Assembly: GCA_947627725.1 (NCBI GenBank)
Contig: CANQXE010000005.1
Span: 1-64,000, forward strand
Reading direction: 5' to 3'
DNA from: an uncultured Clostridia bacterium
Lineage (GTDB): Bacteria > Bacillota > Clostridia > Oscillospirales > Acutalibacteraceae
DNA: 64,000 bases
Position numbers and translations under genes: made by a program. The stretch's first letter is position 1. Every line of letters starts with the position of its first letter. Positions 7,053-15,266 of this stretch are shown one piece after another. The notes beneath the pieces are model-generated. The model worked only from the letters and a program-made list of their open reading frames with translations. It searched no databases and was not told where the DNA came from.

Positions 7053-9293
7053 ATGAATAAATTTTGTGGAAAGTGCGGAAACGAGATAGATAAAAACACT
7101 GGGCTTTGTCCAAACTGCGATGCTGCGGCTTTGGATAAGGTGCAGGAAGTGAATACTAAAAAATCTTTGAAAAAAGCAAAACGCAGAGGTTTCGGTGCAA
7201 TAATTGCACTAATATTAGTTATTGCCATTGTTGCATCATCTGTTGTATTTGCAGTTTCAAAAGGTTGGATTGGAAACAACAAAGAGGAAGAACAGAAAAA
7301 GGTTCAGACAACTTATGTTACATATCTGAATAAAACAATCATTCCTGAAATCGGCGAATATGATTCTGATCATCCTGAATCAAGTAATGAAGGTGTTCAT
7401 TCTGCACTATTCTGTGATTTGAATAATGACGATAAAGAAGAATTTGTTGTTGCTTATTCAAAGAAAAATGGCGATAATATTGATTTTAACATTTCGTGTT
7501 ACGAATATGATGAAACAACAAAAGACCCAGATAAAAGCGAAGAAAATGTTGAACTAATCGGTACAGTTACCCCTACAACAGAACCTGATTATACTGAAAA
7601 TGATGAGGATGTTTTTCATTTATCAAATCAAACTATTGTATATTCAGTTGTTTATAACGATAAAACATATATAGTTTGTGAGCATTTAAGTTGGCTAGAT
7701 GAGTTTAATTATGAATGCCATGTATATACTGTCGAAAATGGCAAGTTTATTGAAGTAAGTAATATTTTTAGAGAGAGATTCGGAACAAGTGGTGCTGAAT
7801 ATGTATACAGTAAACTATTGCCTGATGAAATGAAAATTAATAATGATGATTTTGAATTCTCTTTAGCTGGATATATGAATGAAATAAAGCATAGTTTTTA
7901 CGATTGTAATTATCCTATATTGTTTTATCAAGATAGCGGCGAAGACGGATACGATTATATTTATGATACATATTTCAATACCGCAAGTGAAGCAGTATGT
8001 GAATTTCTTAAATGCTATGGAATAATTAAAAATAATTATATAGATGATAATTCAATGCGTATTTCTAATCATAGTGAATCTGATTTAATCTTTTCTTATC
8101 TCTATTATAGAGAATATGATGACGATGGAAATGAAATAAAAAAATATGAAATCAATGATTACACCGATTGGAAATCGCTATTAAACAGTGATGATAGTAT
8201 TAATGAAAGAACAGATTCAACAGATAAAGAATATAACCCTACTGAAGAAGATTGTAAATTGTTTGAAGATATGCTGAATCGTACTTCATGGATTTGGTAT
8301 TTGAACGGAGATTTAGATATAAATAAAATAATTCTTGAAGAGCTTATTGAGAGGTTTATTATTTTGGATTCCATGCCTTGCGGAATGTATACAAATTTTT
8401 GGGAAATTCCCGAAAGTGATTATATTGATGTTAATGATCCAAAAAACGAATTTTCAGGATGTTATAAACTGAATGCTGATAATGTTGATTGGATAATAAA
8501 AAATGTTTTTTGTTTAACACCTGAAAGAAATATTTCAAGTAATAATTTCTATTATAATGGCGACTCATTATATCGCAGCAGTGATTTAGGTGGTGGACTG
8601 GGTGCAGATTATGAAGTTATAGATACTATAATTTTAAACAATAGAAAAGTCGGATTTACAGTTCGTGGTAAAGAAGATAATGATAATGGATATGATTGGT
8701 ATCAATATTTCATTGCTGAGTTAAAAAATGATAACACAATGGGAAAATATTGGTCCATTTATGCAGCCTCAAGAAATTCATTGATTTTAGAAAATGGTAA
8801 AACAGAAATTATTAATTCAAAAAATATATCCATAAAAGATTTAACAAAAAAGTACAACAACGCATTTGATTTTTATGCATTTTATATTTATGGTAATACT
8901 CAGTATCAGGATTTTGATAACACTATAAAATCAGGAGAACTTGTTTTAACTGAATATGGTGAAATAGATACATATAGCGAATTTTTAAATGAGGCAAAAA
9001 AGTATTTTACTGAAGACATAGCAATAGAGTTGTTAAAACAAATCGATGCACAAGACCATAATGGTAAACTATACACTAAAGCAAATGGTGGTGTAGGAGG
9101 AGCCGAATGTGTGGAAAGCATAAAGATTTTGAAATTAAATAATGTTACATATCAAGTTAAGTCAACTTATGAATGGTATTTTGAAGGAGACGATTTACCT
9201 ACAGTTAGAGAGAAAAATTTTGTATTTGAAAATAATAAATGGGTATTGGATAATGCTGATTTTATTTGTGGAGAATTAAATATAGAATTATGA
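7053..9293 (+). CDS. zinc-ribbon, single-span protein with large extracellular domain
   Basis: A 746-residue protein with the same plan as its neighbours: zinc ribbon at residues 4-24 (KFCGKCGNEIDKNTGLCPNC), a basic stretch, a membrane span at about 47-68, then about 670 residues outside the cell. The outer part is acidic and rich in Asn, Asp and Tyr. An early segment, ALFCDLNNDDKEEFVVAYSK, resembles FG-GAP/VCBS-like repeats seen in secreted proteins of this group. No catalytic motif was recognised. The reading frame is intact, unlike the gene before it. It ends 13 bases before the M4 peptidase, so the two are probably translated together. Confidence 0.7.
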   Translation: MNKFCGKCGNEIDKNTGLCPNCDAAALDKVQEVNTKKSLKKAKRRGFGAIIALILVIAIVASSVVFAVSKGWIGNNKEEEQKKVQTTYVTYLNKTIIPEIGEYDSDHPESSNEGVHSALFCDLNNDDKEEFVVAYSKKNGDNIDFNISCYEYDETTKDPDKSEENVELIGTVTPTTEPDYTENDEDVFHLSNQTIVYSVVYNDKTYIVCEHLSWLDEFNYECHVYTVENGKFIEVSNIFRERFGTSGAEYVYSKLLPDEMKINNDDFEFSLAGYMNEIKHSFYDCNYPILFYQDSGEDGYDYIYDTYFNTASEAVCEFLKCYGIIKNNYIDDNSMRISNHSESDLIFSYLYYREYDDDGNEIKKYEINDYTDWKSLLNSDDSINERTDSTDKEYNPTEEDCKLFEDMLNRTSWIWYLNGDLDINKIILEELIERFIILDSMPCGMYTNFWEIPESDYIDVNDPKNEFSGCYKLNADNVDWIIKNVFCLTPERNISSNNFYYNGDSLYRSSDLGGGLGADYEVIDTIILNNRKVGFTVRGKEDNDNGYDWYQYFIAELKNDNTMGKYWSIYAASRNSLILENGKTEIINSKNISIKDLTKKYNNAFDFYAFYIYGNTQYQDFDNTIKSGELVLTEYGEIDTYSEFLNEAKKYFTEDIAIELLKQIDAQDHNGKLYTKANGGVGGAECVESIKILKLNNVTYQVKSTYEWYFEGDDLPTVREKNFVFENNKWVLDNADFICGELNIEL

Positions 9294-9306
9294 AGGGTAT
9301 TTTTAT

Positions 9307-12300
9307 ATGAAATGTAAGAATTGTAAAGCCGAGATTAAAACAAGTCAAAAATTCTGTCCCAAATGCGGAACGGAAATCAAAACAAAAAAGAAATTAAGCA
9401 AAAAGGCACAGGCATTTATCGCCGGTGCTTGCTGCCTTGCACTTATTGTAAGCGGAACGATGGGTGGATTGTATTTTTATAATAACAAAAATGTAACTAC
9501 CACTTCAGATGATAATTACATAGTACTTGATGCAGGTTTTACCGATATACTTATTACAGACGAGCAATCAGCTATTGAAGCAGTTGATTCTGTGTCAGAT
9601 ATATTGGGCATAGACAATGCTGAGAATGAATTGCAAGTAAGTAGTGTTAATACCATTGACGGCGATACCTTTTACCGTTTGCAACAGTATTATAATGATA
9701 TTCCAGTTTACGGTAAAAGCATTAATATGGCTGTTGATACCGACGGTCAAGCCCTAGGACTGACCTCGAATTATTATATATTAGAAACTAATTTGGATAC
9801 AGAACTAAAGGCTTCGCAAGCAGATATAGAAAAATCATTAAAAAAACATTTTGATAATCAAGACATCGTACTTGAAGAAATTGATAATTCAAAATTAGTT
9901 TATTATGTTACAGAAAATAATAAGATAACTTTAGCATATGAACTGTTCAATACAGTACCTGGATATATTGTTTTCATTGATGCAAATAGTGGAAGGTTTC
10001 TTATAGAAGAGCCCAGATTTTCGGCTAATAATGTTATATGCGATAGTGATTACGGAAGCATTACCTGCTACAAAGATACAGATAATAAATATGTTTTGGG
10101 CGATGAGGAAAAGAAAATTTTTATACTAAACGGACACGAGCAAAATTGTTTATATCAAGAGAACGGCAAAGCCTCTGCTAACCCAATAAAGAATGTTGCA
10201 AAATTAATGAAGAGTAATGATGACTTTTTAGGCGATGATAAAGATTTGGATTCATCTGAAGATTATAATTATGCCAACAAACTGTTGAATTATATCACTA
10301 AGTCTTATGATTTCTTTTGTGACAATTTGGGGTATGATAATGCTATTGGCGTATTAGGTGTGTTTAATGATACATTTTGCTTTTTAGGCGGAACTCCCGG
10401 AGATAATGCCTTTGGAGGAAATGAGTTAGTTAGAAATATAACCGATGAAAAAATACCATATGATAGAAATAATATAGGAGTTCTTTTTATAGGCACACAA
10501 AGTAATGAAACTGATTACTTGGAAACAGTTGGTCATGAATATTCGCATTTTATTACAGATGATATCATCAATTGGTCTGATGAAAGATCTTTAAGTAAAG
10601 CAATCAATATGCCCGGTGCGATTAATGAAGGCATTGCTGATATTTTCGGCGAATTAATTGATAATGGTAACATAAATTGGAAACATGGCAATCGAGATGC
10701 TGTAGAAGGATATCCTTTAACAATTCAAGATGTTGAAAACTCTTCAGCGTTCACTAACAGCAATGGTGAAATTTATTATTTATTACAGGATGGAAGCGGT
10801 ACTGATTATTCACATTTTGCTTGTAATGTTATTTTTAGAACTGCCTATTTAATGTGGAATGGAATTGATGGCACAGAAGAAATGAAGATAGATTCAGACA
10901 CTTTGGCAAAACTCTGGTACCGTTCATTACTTTTATTACATTCAGATGCAACATTTTCTCAATGTGCTAATTCCGTGACAGTAGCTGCACATCAACTCTA
11001 TAGTAAAAATGAATTAACAAATCAGCAGCTTACATGTGTAAAAGAAGCATTTGAAAAAGTTGGAATTGGTGATGGGAATATATCAAGAGTTTTGTCGGGA
11101 TCAAAGCTTATTGTTAATGATATAAATCTTGAAAGTTATGACAATTACCATATTACAATTGAAAAGGTTCCCGTTTTTGCACATACATTTGAAGATATAT
11201 CAGAAGATAACGGAATAAAATCGGTTTCTAAAATAAAGGCTGAAATTGTTGTTGATGAGGACATTACAAATAGTGAAGGCTATACTTTGAATTTAGAAAC
11301 ATCCACATATAAAATAACTATAAAAGATAATGCGGAAAATGCCAGTCAAACAGAATTTTATCAACTAGTTAACATTGTTGCCCCTTATTCAAGAGAAAAA
11401 GATATGCCTACGAAGAGTACATTCAATATATATACTGATTTTGGCAGTCATATCAAAGATGACATAGATACTAATTTATCAGAAATTCCGGGAGAGTATA
11501 CGTTTGCTTCGGGAGTTGGTGCATGGTCAACCGTATTAAACATCAATGAAGATTTTACTTTTTCTGGTATGTATCATGACAGTGAATTAGGTTTAACTGG
11601 TGAGAAAAATCCTAACGGAACAGTTATTATTTGTGAATTTACAGGTACATTTTCAATTCCTGAAAAAATTGATGATTATACATACAAATTAACGGTAGAA
11701 TCTATTAATACAAAGTATGATGATGGCTATGTTTATTATGATAATGGAATTGAATATGAATGTGTAGGTGAACCATATGGATTTGATGGCTGTCAAGACT
11801 TCTATTTGTATATTAAAGGAAGACAAGCAAATGATCTTTCAGAAGATTTTTTGGGTTGGATTTATGAATATGATGAAAACGCTGGAGTACTTCCTTGCAA
11901 CTGCATAAGAAATCCTCAGACCGATGTGTGTTTTGTTAAATATGAATCGACTGAAGCAAATGATGCCAAAGATATGCAAAGCGAATGCACTACAGTAAAA
12001 GAATCGACTGAAAATAATGTTGGTAGATTTTATGGCAATGAAACAGCCGAACAATTAAGAAAAAGCATCATTGGTTCTTGGGGTGCTTTAGGTTCTATTG
12101 TTCCCGAATATAACTTCTTTGATGACCAAAATTGTTCCGGTGATATGCCTTGGAGAACAAGTGGAACATATTCAATTTCAGACAACAAAACATTAACGAT
12201 AAAATGGGCTGGAGAGTCTGAAAAGGAAGAATATATTTGGAGTGAAGAATCATGGGACGACTTTTATTCTCACCATGAATATGGAACTGACTTTTGGTAT

Positions 12301-12687
12301 ATGACTGACGATGGTGTGTTAAAACTAAACGGTAAAGAAAAATATCGTGATGGAGTAGATAATTTCACTTACAATAGCGATGGTGATTTGATGAAAAGCA
12401 TTTCGGGAACATGGATTAATGATACGCGATCTAAAGAATATCGGATTTATGATGACGGCACTTGGGAGGAAAGTACAATTTATATTTCAGGCGGACATTT
12501 AATTAGTCGAAATGTGCTTGATAATGGTAAAGTTGAAATTATTGATGATACAACCGCGAAACTTTGGCAAGAAGTAGAACATCTCAATCAAATACCGGGT
12601 GCATCTGAATTGATTTATGATAATAAAACCGATAATATTTCTGTTGGTGGCACTAACAATACTTACAGTAGAGCAAAATACAAATAG
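9307..12687 (+). CDS. membrane-anchored M4 (thermolysin-type) metallopeptidase with cytosolic zinc ribbon
   Basis: An 1126-residue protein. Residues 3-21 are a zinc ribbon (CKNCKAEIKTSQKFCPKCG) and 36-57 a membrane span, which places the rest outside. An FTP/PepSY-type propeptide follows (about 75-230; TFYRLQQYYNDIPVYGKS). The M4 core has the zinc-binding HEYSH (His410, Glu411, His414), the third ligand in GAINEGIADIFGE (Glu441), and a likely transition-state His503 in DYSHFACNVIF. Residues about 600-1126 contain beta-rich domains, including two lipocalin-like starts, SIIGSWGALGS and SISGTWINDT. Secreted M4 enzymes normally carry a signal peptide; an uncleaved anchor with an inner zinc ribbon is unusual. 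A terminator follows at once. Confidence 0.85.
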   Translation: MKCKNCKAEIKTSQKFCPKCGTEIKTKKKLSKKAQAFIAGACCLALIVSGTMGGLYFYNNKNVTTTSDDNYIVLDAGFTDILITDEQSAIEAVDSVSDILGIDNAENELQVSSVNTIDGDTFYRLQQYYNDIPVYGKSINMAVDTDGQALGLTSNYYILETNLDTELKASQADIEKSLKKHFDNQDIVLEEIDNSKLVYYVTENNKITLAYELFNTVPGYIVFIDANSGRFLIEEPRFSANNVICDSDYGSITCYKDTDNKYVLGDEEKKIFILNGHEQNCLYQENGKASANPIKNVAKLMKSNDDFLGDDKDLDSSEDYNYANKLLNYITKSYDFFCDNLGYDNAIGVLGVFNDTFCFLGGTPGDNAFGGNELVRNITDEKIPYDRNNIGVLFIGTQSNETDYLETVGHEYSHFITDDIINWSDERSLSKAINMPGAINEGIADIFGELIDNGNINWKHGNRDAVEGYPLTIQDVENSSAFTNSNGEIYYLLQDGSGTDYSHFACNVIFRTAYLMWNGIDGTEEMKIDSDTLAKLWYRSLLLLHSDATFSQCANSVTVAAHQLYSKNELTNQQLTCVKEAFEKVGIGDGNISRVLSGSKLIVNDINLESYDNYHITIEKVPVFAHTFEDISEDNGIKSVSKIKAEIVVDEDITNSEGYTLNLETSTYKITIKDNAENASQTEFYQLVNIVAPYSREKDMPTKSTFNIYTDFGSHIKDDIDTNLSEIPGEYTFASGVGAWSTVLNINEDFTFSGMYHDSELGLTGEKNPNGTVIICEFTGTFSIPEKIDDYTYKLTVESINTKYDDGYVYYDNGIEYECVGEPYGFDGCQDFYLYIKGRQANDLSEDFLGWIYEYDENAGVLPCNCIRNPQTDVCFVKYESTEANDAKDMQSECTTVKESTENNVGRFYGNETAEQLRKSIIGSWGALGSIVPEYNFFDDQNCSGDMPWRTSGTYSISDNKTLTIKWAGESEKEEYIWSEESWDDFYSHHEYGTDFWYMTDDGVLKLNGKEKYRDGVDNFTYNSDGDLMKSISGTWINDTRSKEYRIYDDGTWEESTIYISGGHLISRNVLDNGKVEIIDDTTAKLWQEVEHLNQIPGASELIYDNKTDNISVGGTNNTYSRAKYK

Positions 12688-12697
12688 TGATTTAGAC

Positions 12698-12736
12698 AAA
12701 AAGAACTTGGGTAATCAATAATCCAAGTTCTTTTTT
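12698..12736 (+). terminator. rho-independent terminator of the zinc-ribbon cassette
   Basis: AAAGAACTTGG pairs with CCAAGTTCTTT across a 12-base loop and is followed by a T run. It lies 10 bases after the M4 peptidase stop and closes the operon. Confidence 0.85.
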
Positions 12737-12909
12737 ATGTATCAATATATGATAATATTGAGTTATTATTATTTTCGTGGCTCAGATATCATTATGAAAT
12801 ATCAAATTTTGAGTAATTTGTATCTTTCAGCACTAATCTGTATAAAAATGTTGAATTATTTTAAATTCAATGCTATTATTAACATAAATAAGTATTTGGA
12901 GGATTCATT

Positions 12910-14034
12910 TTGGCATTAGATAATTTGTATCCAATAATTTCTAATGATGTTAATTTTTGGATGATAAGAACTCAAAGCGGTTTATTCTATGATGAATATT
13001 TAAATAAAGAGTTTATAGCTATTGGTTGGAACTTGTTAAGAGAAGCCAATTTAAAGGATGGTTTATCTAAAGAACATGAAGAATCATTAAAACAGCAAAT
13101 TAAAAATCAATATGGTGTTAAAGTTCCGGGTACAGTTATAAATAAATGCAATAAGTTTTACAGAGATATTAAGGCAGGCGATTTTGCAGTTATCGTTGAT
13201 GGTCATAGAATTGCTTTTGCTACTATTGGTGAGTATTATGAAGAAGATATAAACAATTACTCGTTAGATTTAGAGAAAAGTATTATTGAACGCATCGAAA
13301 AAGATAGACCAATAAAAGGTAGTTTGGAATGTCCTTATTTAAAAAGAAGAAGTATAACAATCATAAAATACAGTACTGATTATAATTATACCAATCCTTA
13401 TTTGTTTAATGCAATTTCAGCGAATAGGCATAGTTTAAGCAAGTTGAACTATTATGCTGATGTTATTTTGAGTGCATGTTATGACATTTATTTTTATAAC
13501 AATAAATTGAACATATCTTTTAAGGTAAATACACATGATGAAATAAGTGCTCTTACTCTTTCAGATTTTGTTTCTGGATCTGCAAGAATTTTATCGAACA
13601 ATGCTGCAAATAATGTTACAGTTAAAACCTCTTTGCATTCACCGGGAGATATTATTCTTCAAATTTCTAATTCTATCAAGGATAATATAATACCTTTATT
13701 GATGTGTTATATGATAGTTTTTGGAGGCAAAATAGGGAATTGCGAATTTAAATCTATTATAAGTGCTGTTAAATATTTAATTGAAAAGAATTACAACGAC
13801 AGAAAAAAAGAACTTGAAATTAAAAAACTCGAAAAAGAGAATAGTTTGCTTGAACAAGAACTTCGTGCAAAAGAATTGGAAAACATTGAAAAAGAATATC
13901 AGTTACAAAAGCTGATGGCAGAGGGTTATGGTGAAACATTATATAATGCAGCGATAAAACTTGATGTGCAAGAACCTACAAATAAAGTAATTAATATTCA
14001 AGATTATCTATCGAAAACCAAAAGTAATGACTAA
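12910..14034 (+). CDS. unknown protein, possible PUA/EVE-like N-terminal domain and C-terminal coiled coil
   Basis: A 374-residue protein read from TTG 12910, which has GGAGGA at a good distance. Residues about 15-130 (NFWMIRTQSGLFYDEYLNKEF, GWNLL, then AGDFAVIVDGHRIAFATIGEYY) resemble the beta-barrel sensor domains found at the N-terminus of several Mrr-like restriction and EVE/PUA-type proteins: a WxxR start, an 'IGW' strand, and a 'GD.vv....iaigeI' strand pair. The middle has two hydrophobic stretches (about 255-275). Residues about 296-345 are a strong Glu/Lys/Leu coiled coil. No nuclease motif was seen. Its neighbours (Fic protein, CoiA-like nuclease) fit a defence or stress island, but the function is a guess. 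Confidence 0.6.
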   Translation: MALDNLYPIISNDVNFWMIRTQSGLFYDEYLNKEFIAIGWNLLREANLKDGLSKEHEESLKQQIKNQYGVKVPGTVINKCNKFYRDIKAGDFAVIVDGHRIAFATIGEYYEEDINNYSLDLEKSIIERIEKDRPIKGSLECPYLKRRSITIIKYSTDYNYTNPYLFNAISANRHSLSKLNYYADVILSACYDIYFYNNKLNISFKVNTHDEISALTLSDFVSGSARILSNNAANNVTVKTSLHSPGDIILQISNSIKDNIIPLLMCYMIVFGGKIGNCEFKSIISAVKYLIEKNYNDRKKELEIKKLEKENSLLEQELRAKELENIEKEYQLQKLMAEGYGETLYNAAIKLDVQEPTNKVINIQDYLSKTKSND

Positions 14035-14131
14035 TTAACTGATTATATTAAATCAAAGTGAAAATATTAATAAACATTTGTTGTGATAATTAATTAAAAA
14101 TGCGTAGCATTTATTCCCTTATCATTTCAAT

Positions 14132-14183
14132 AATTCAACTCATCAATCATTCAAACTCGCAATGTTGATTGATGAGTTGAATT
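14132..14183 (+). promoter_or_regulatory. 18-bp perfect inverted repeat, likely operator of the Fic gene
   Basis: AATTCAACTCATCAATCA (14132-14149) and its exact reverse complement (14166-14183) are separated by 16 bases. The right arm overlaps the -35 element of the Fic promoter. A partial third copy, TGATTGATGA, follows at about 14185-14194. The symmetric arms and their position suggest autoregulation by the Fic protein, which carries its own winged-helix C-terminus. Confidence 0.65.
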
Positions 14184-14205
14184 TTGATTGATGAAATGGT
14201 ATAAT
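14178..14205 (+). promoter_or_regulatory. promoter of the Fic gene
   Basis: TTGAAT (14178-14183) and TATAAT (14200-14205) are 16 bases apart. Transcription would begin near 14212, which puts the alternative ATG at 14188 upstream of the message and favours ATG 14221. Confidence 0.6.
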
Positions 14206-14220
14206 AAATTCGGTGATAAT

Positions 14221-15195
14221 ATGAATAAATATCCATTTCAACTTACGGATAAGATATTGAATGAAGTAGCTGAAATATCGAAATTAGTCGGTATGGTTAG
14301 TGTTAATTCAAAATTGACAACTAATCCAACCTTAAGACGTACAAACAGAATTAATACAATCTATTCTTCACTTGCTATTGAGCAAAACACATTAAGTATT
14401 GAGCAGGTAACGGCAGTTATTTCAGGCAAAAGAGTGCTGGCACCTCCTAAAGATATTGCGGAAGTAAAAAATGCCTATGAGATATATGAGCATTTAGATG
14501 AACTGAATCCCTATTCAGTTGATTCACTTTTATTTGCCCACAGCATTATGATGCGTGAACTTGTCAATGAAGCAGGTGCGTTTCGTTTAAGACCTGTTGG
14601 GGTAGTTGATTCAAATGGCAATGTTCTTCATTTTGGAACACTGCCAAAATATGTTCCTAATTTAATAATGGATTTGTTAGAATGGGTTAAAAACAGTGAA
14701 TTACTGATGCTAATAAAAAGCTGTGTATTTCATTATGAGTTTGAGGTAATTCATCCCTTTGCTGATGGTAATGGCAGAATAGGAAGACTTTGGCACACAT
14801 TGCTATTGTCAAAGTGGAGTCCGATATTTGCTTGGATACCTGTTGAATCAATTATCCACGATAGACAAGACGAATACTATAAAGCGATTAACGATTCAAA
14901 TGATGCAGCAGAGTCAACTGTGTTTATAGAGTTTATGTTGTCAGCAATTAAAGAAGCTTTGCTTGAAACAGTTGATAATAATAAATCTATATCAGCAAAT
15001 ACAAATAAAGACAATTATCGTTGGAGTATAATTTTTGATTTTTTGAATGATAATAATTATATTATGAATGCTGATTTGAGGAAATTACTTAATGTCTCAT
15101 CGGCAACTGCAAATCGCATTTTAGCGGGTTTTGTTAATGATGGTAAATTAATAAAAATCAGACAAGGCAAAACCTGGGCATATTTTAAAATATAA
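14221..15195 (+). CDS. fic: Fic family AMP-transferase with C-terminal winged helix
   Basis: A 324-residue Fic protein, which transfers AMP (or a related group) from a nucleotide to a target hydroxyl. The catalytic motif HPFADGNGRIGR starts at His178. An N-terminal inhibitory helix motif, SSLAIEQN (Ser49 to Glu54), matches the (S/T)xxxE(G/N) helix of self-inhibited class II Fic proteins, so no separate antitoxin is required. Residues about 265-324 form a winged helix (LRKLLNVSSATANRILAGFV...GKLIKIRQGKTWAYF), which would bind DNA. ATG 14221 is chosen because the promoter lies over the earlier ATG. A self-controlled toxin-like regulator is the best reading; the target is unknown. Confidence 0.85.
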   Translation: MNKYPFQLTDKILNEVAEISKLVGMVSVNSKLTTNPTLRRTNRINTIYSSLAIEQNTLSIEQVTAVISGKRVLAPPKDIAEVKNAYEIYEHLDELNPYSVDSLLFAHSIMMRELVNEAGAFRLRPVGVVDSNGNVLHFGTLPKYVPNLIMDLLEWVKNSELLMLIKSCVFHYEFEVIHPFADGNGRIGRLWHTLLLSKWSPIFAWIPVESIIHDRQDEYYKAINDSNDAAESTVFIEFMLSAIKEALLETVDNNKSISANTNKDNYRWSIIFDFLNDNNYIMNADLRKLLNVSSATANRILAGFVNDGKLIKIRQGKTWAYFKI

Positions 15196-15266
15196 ATTTT
15201 TTATTTATATAATAAAAACTTCAAAATAACACTAAATAATTATTTAAAAATTTCAAGGCAAAGTAT

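Noticed and set aside
12737-12919. 60-codon plus-strand frame after the terminator
   Set aside because: No ribosome binding site; begins in the terminator T run and overlaps the start of the next gene.
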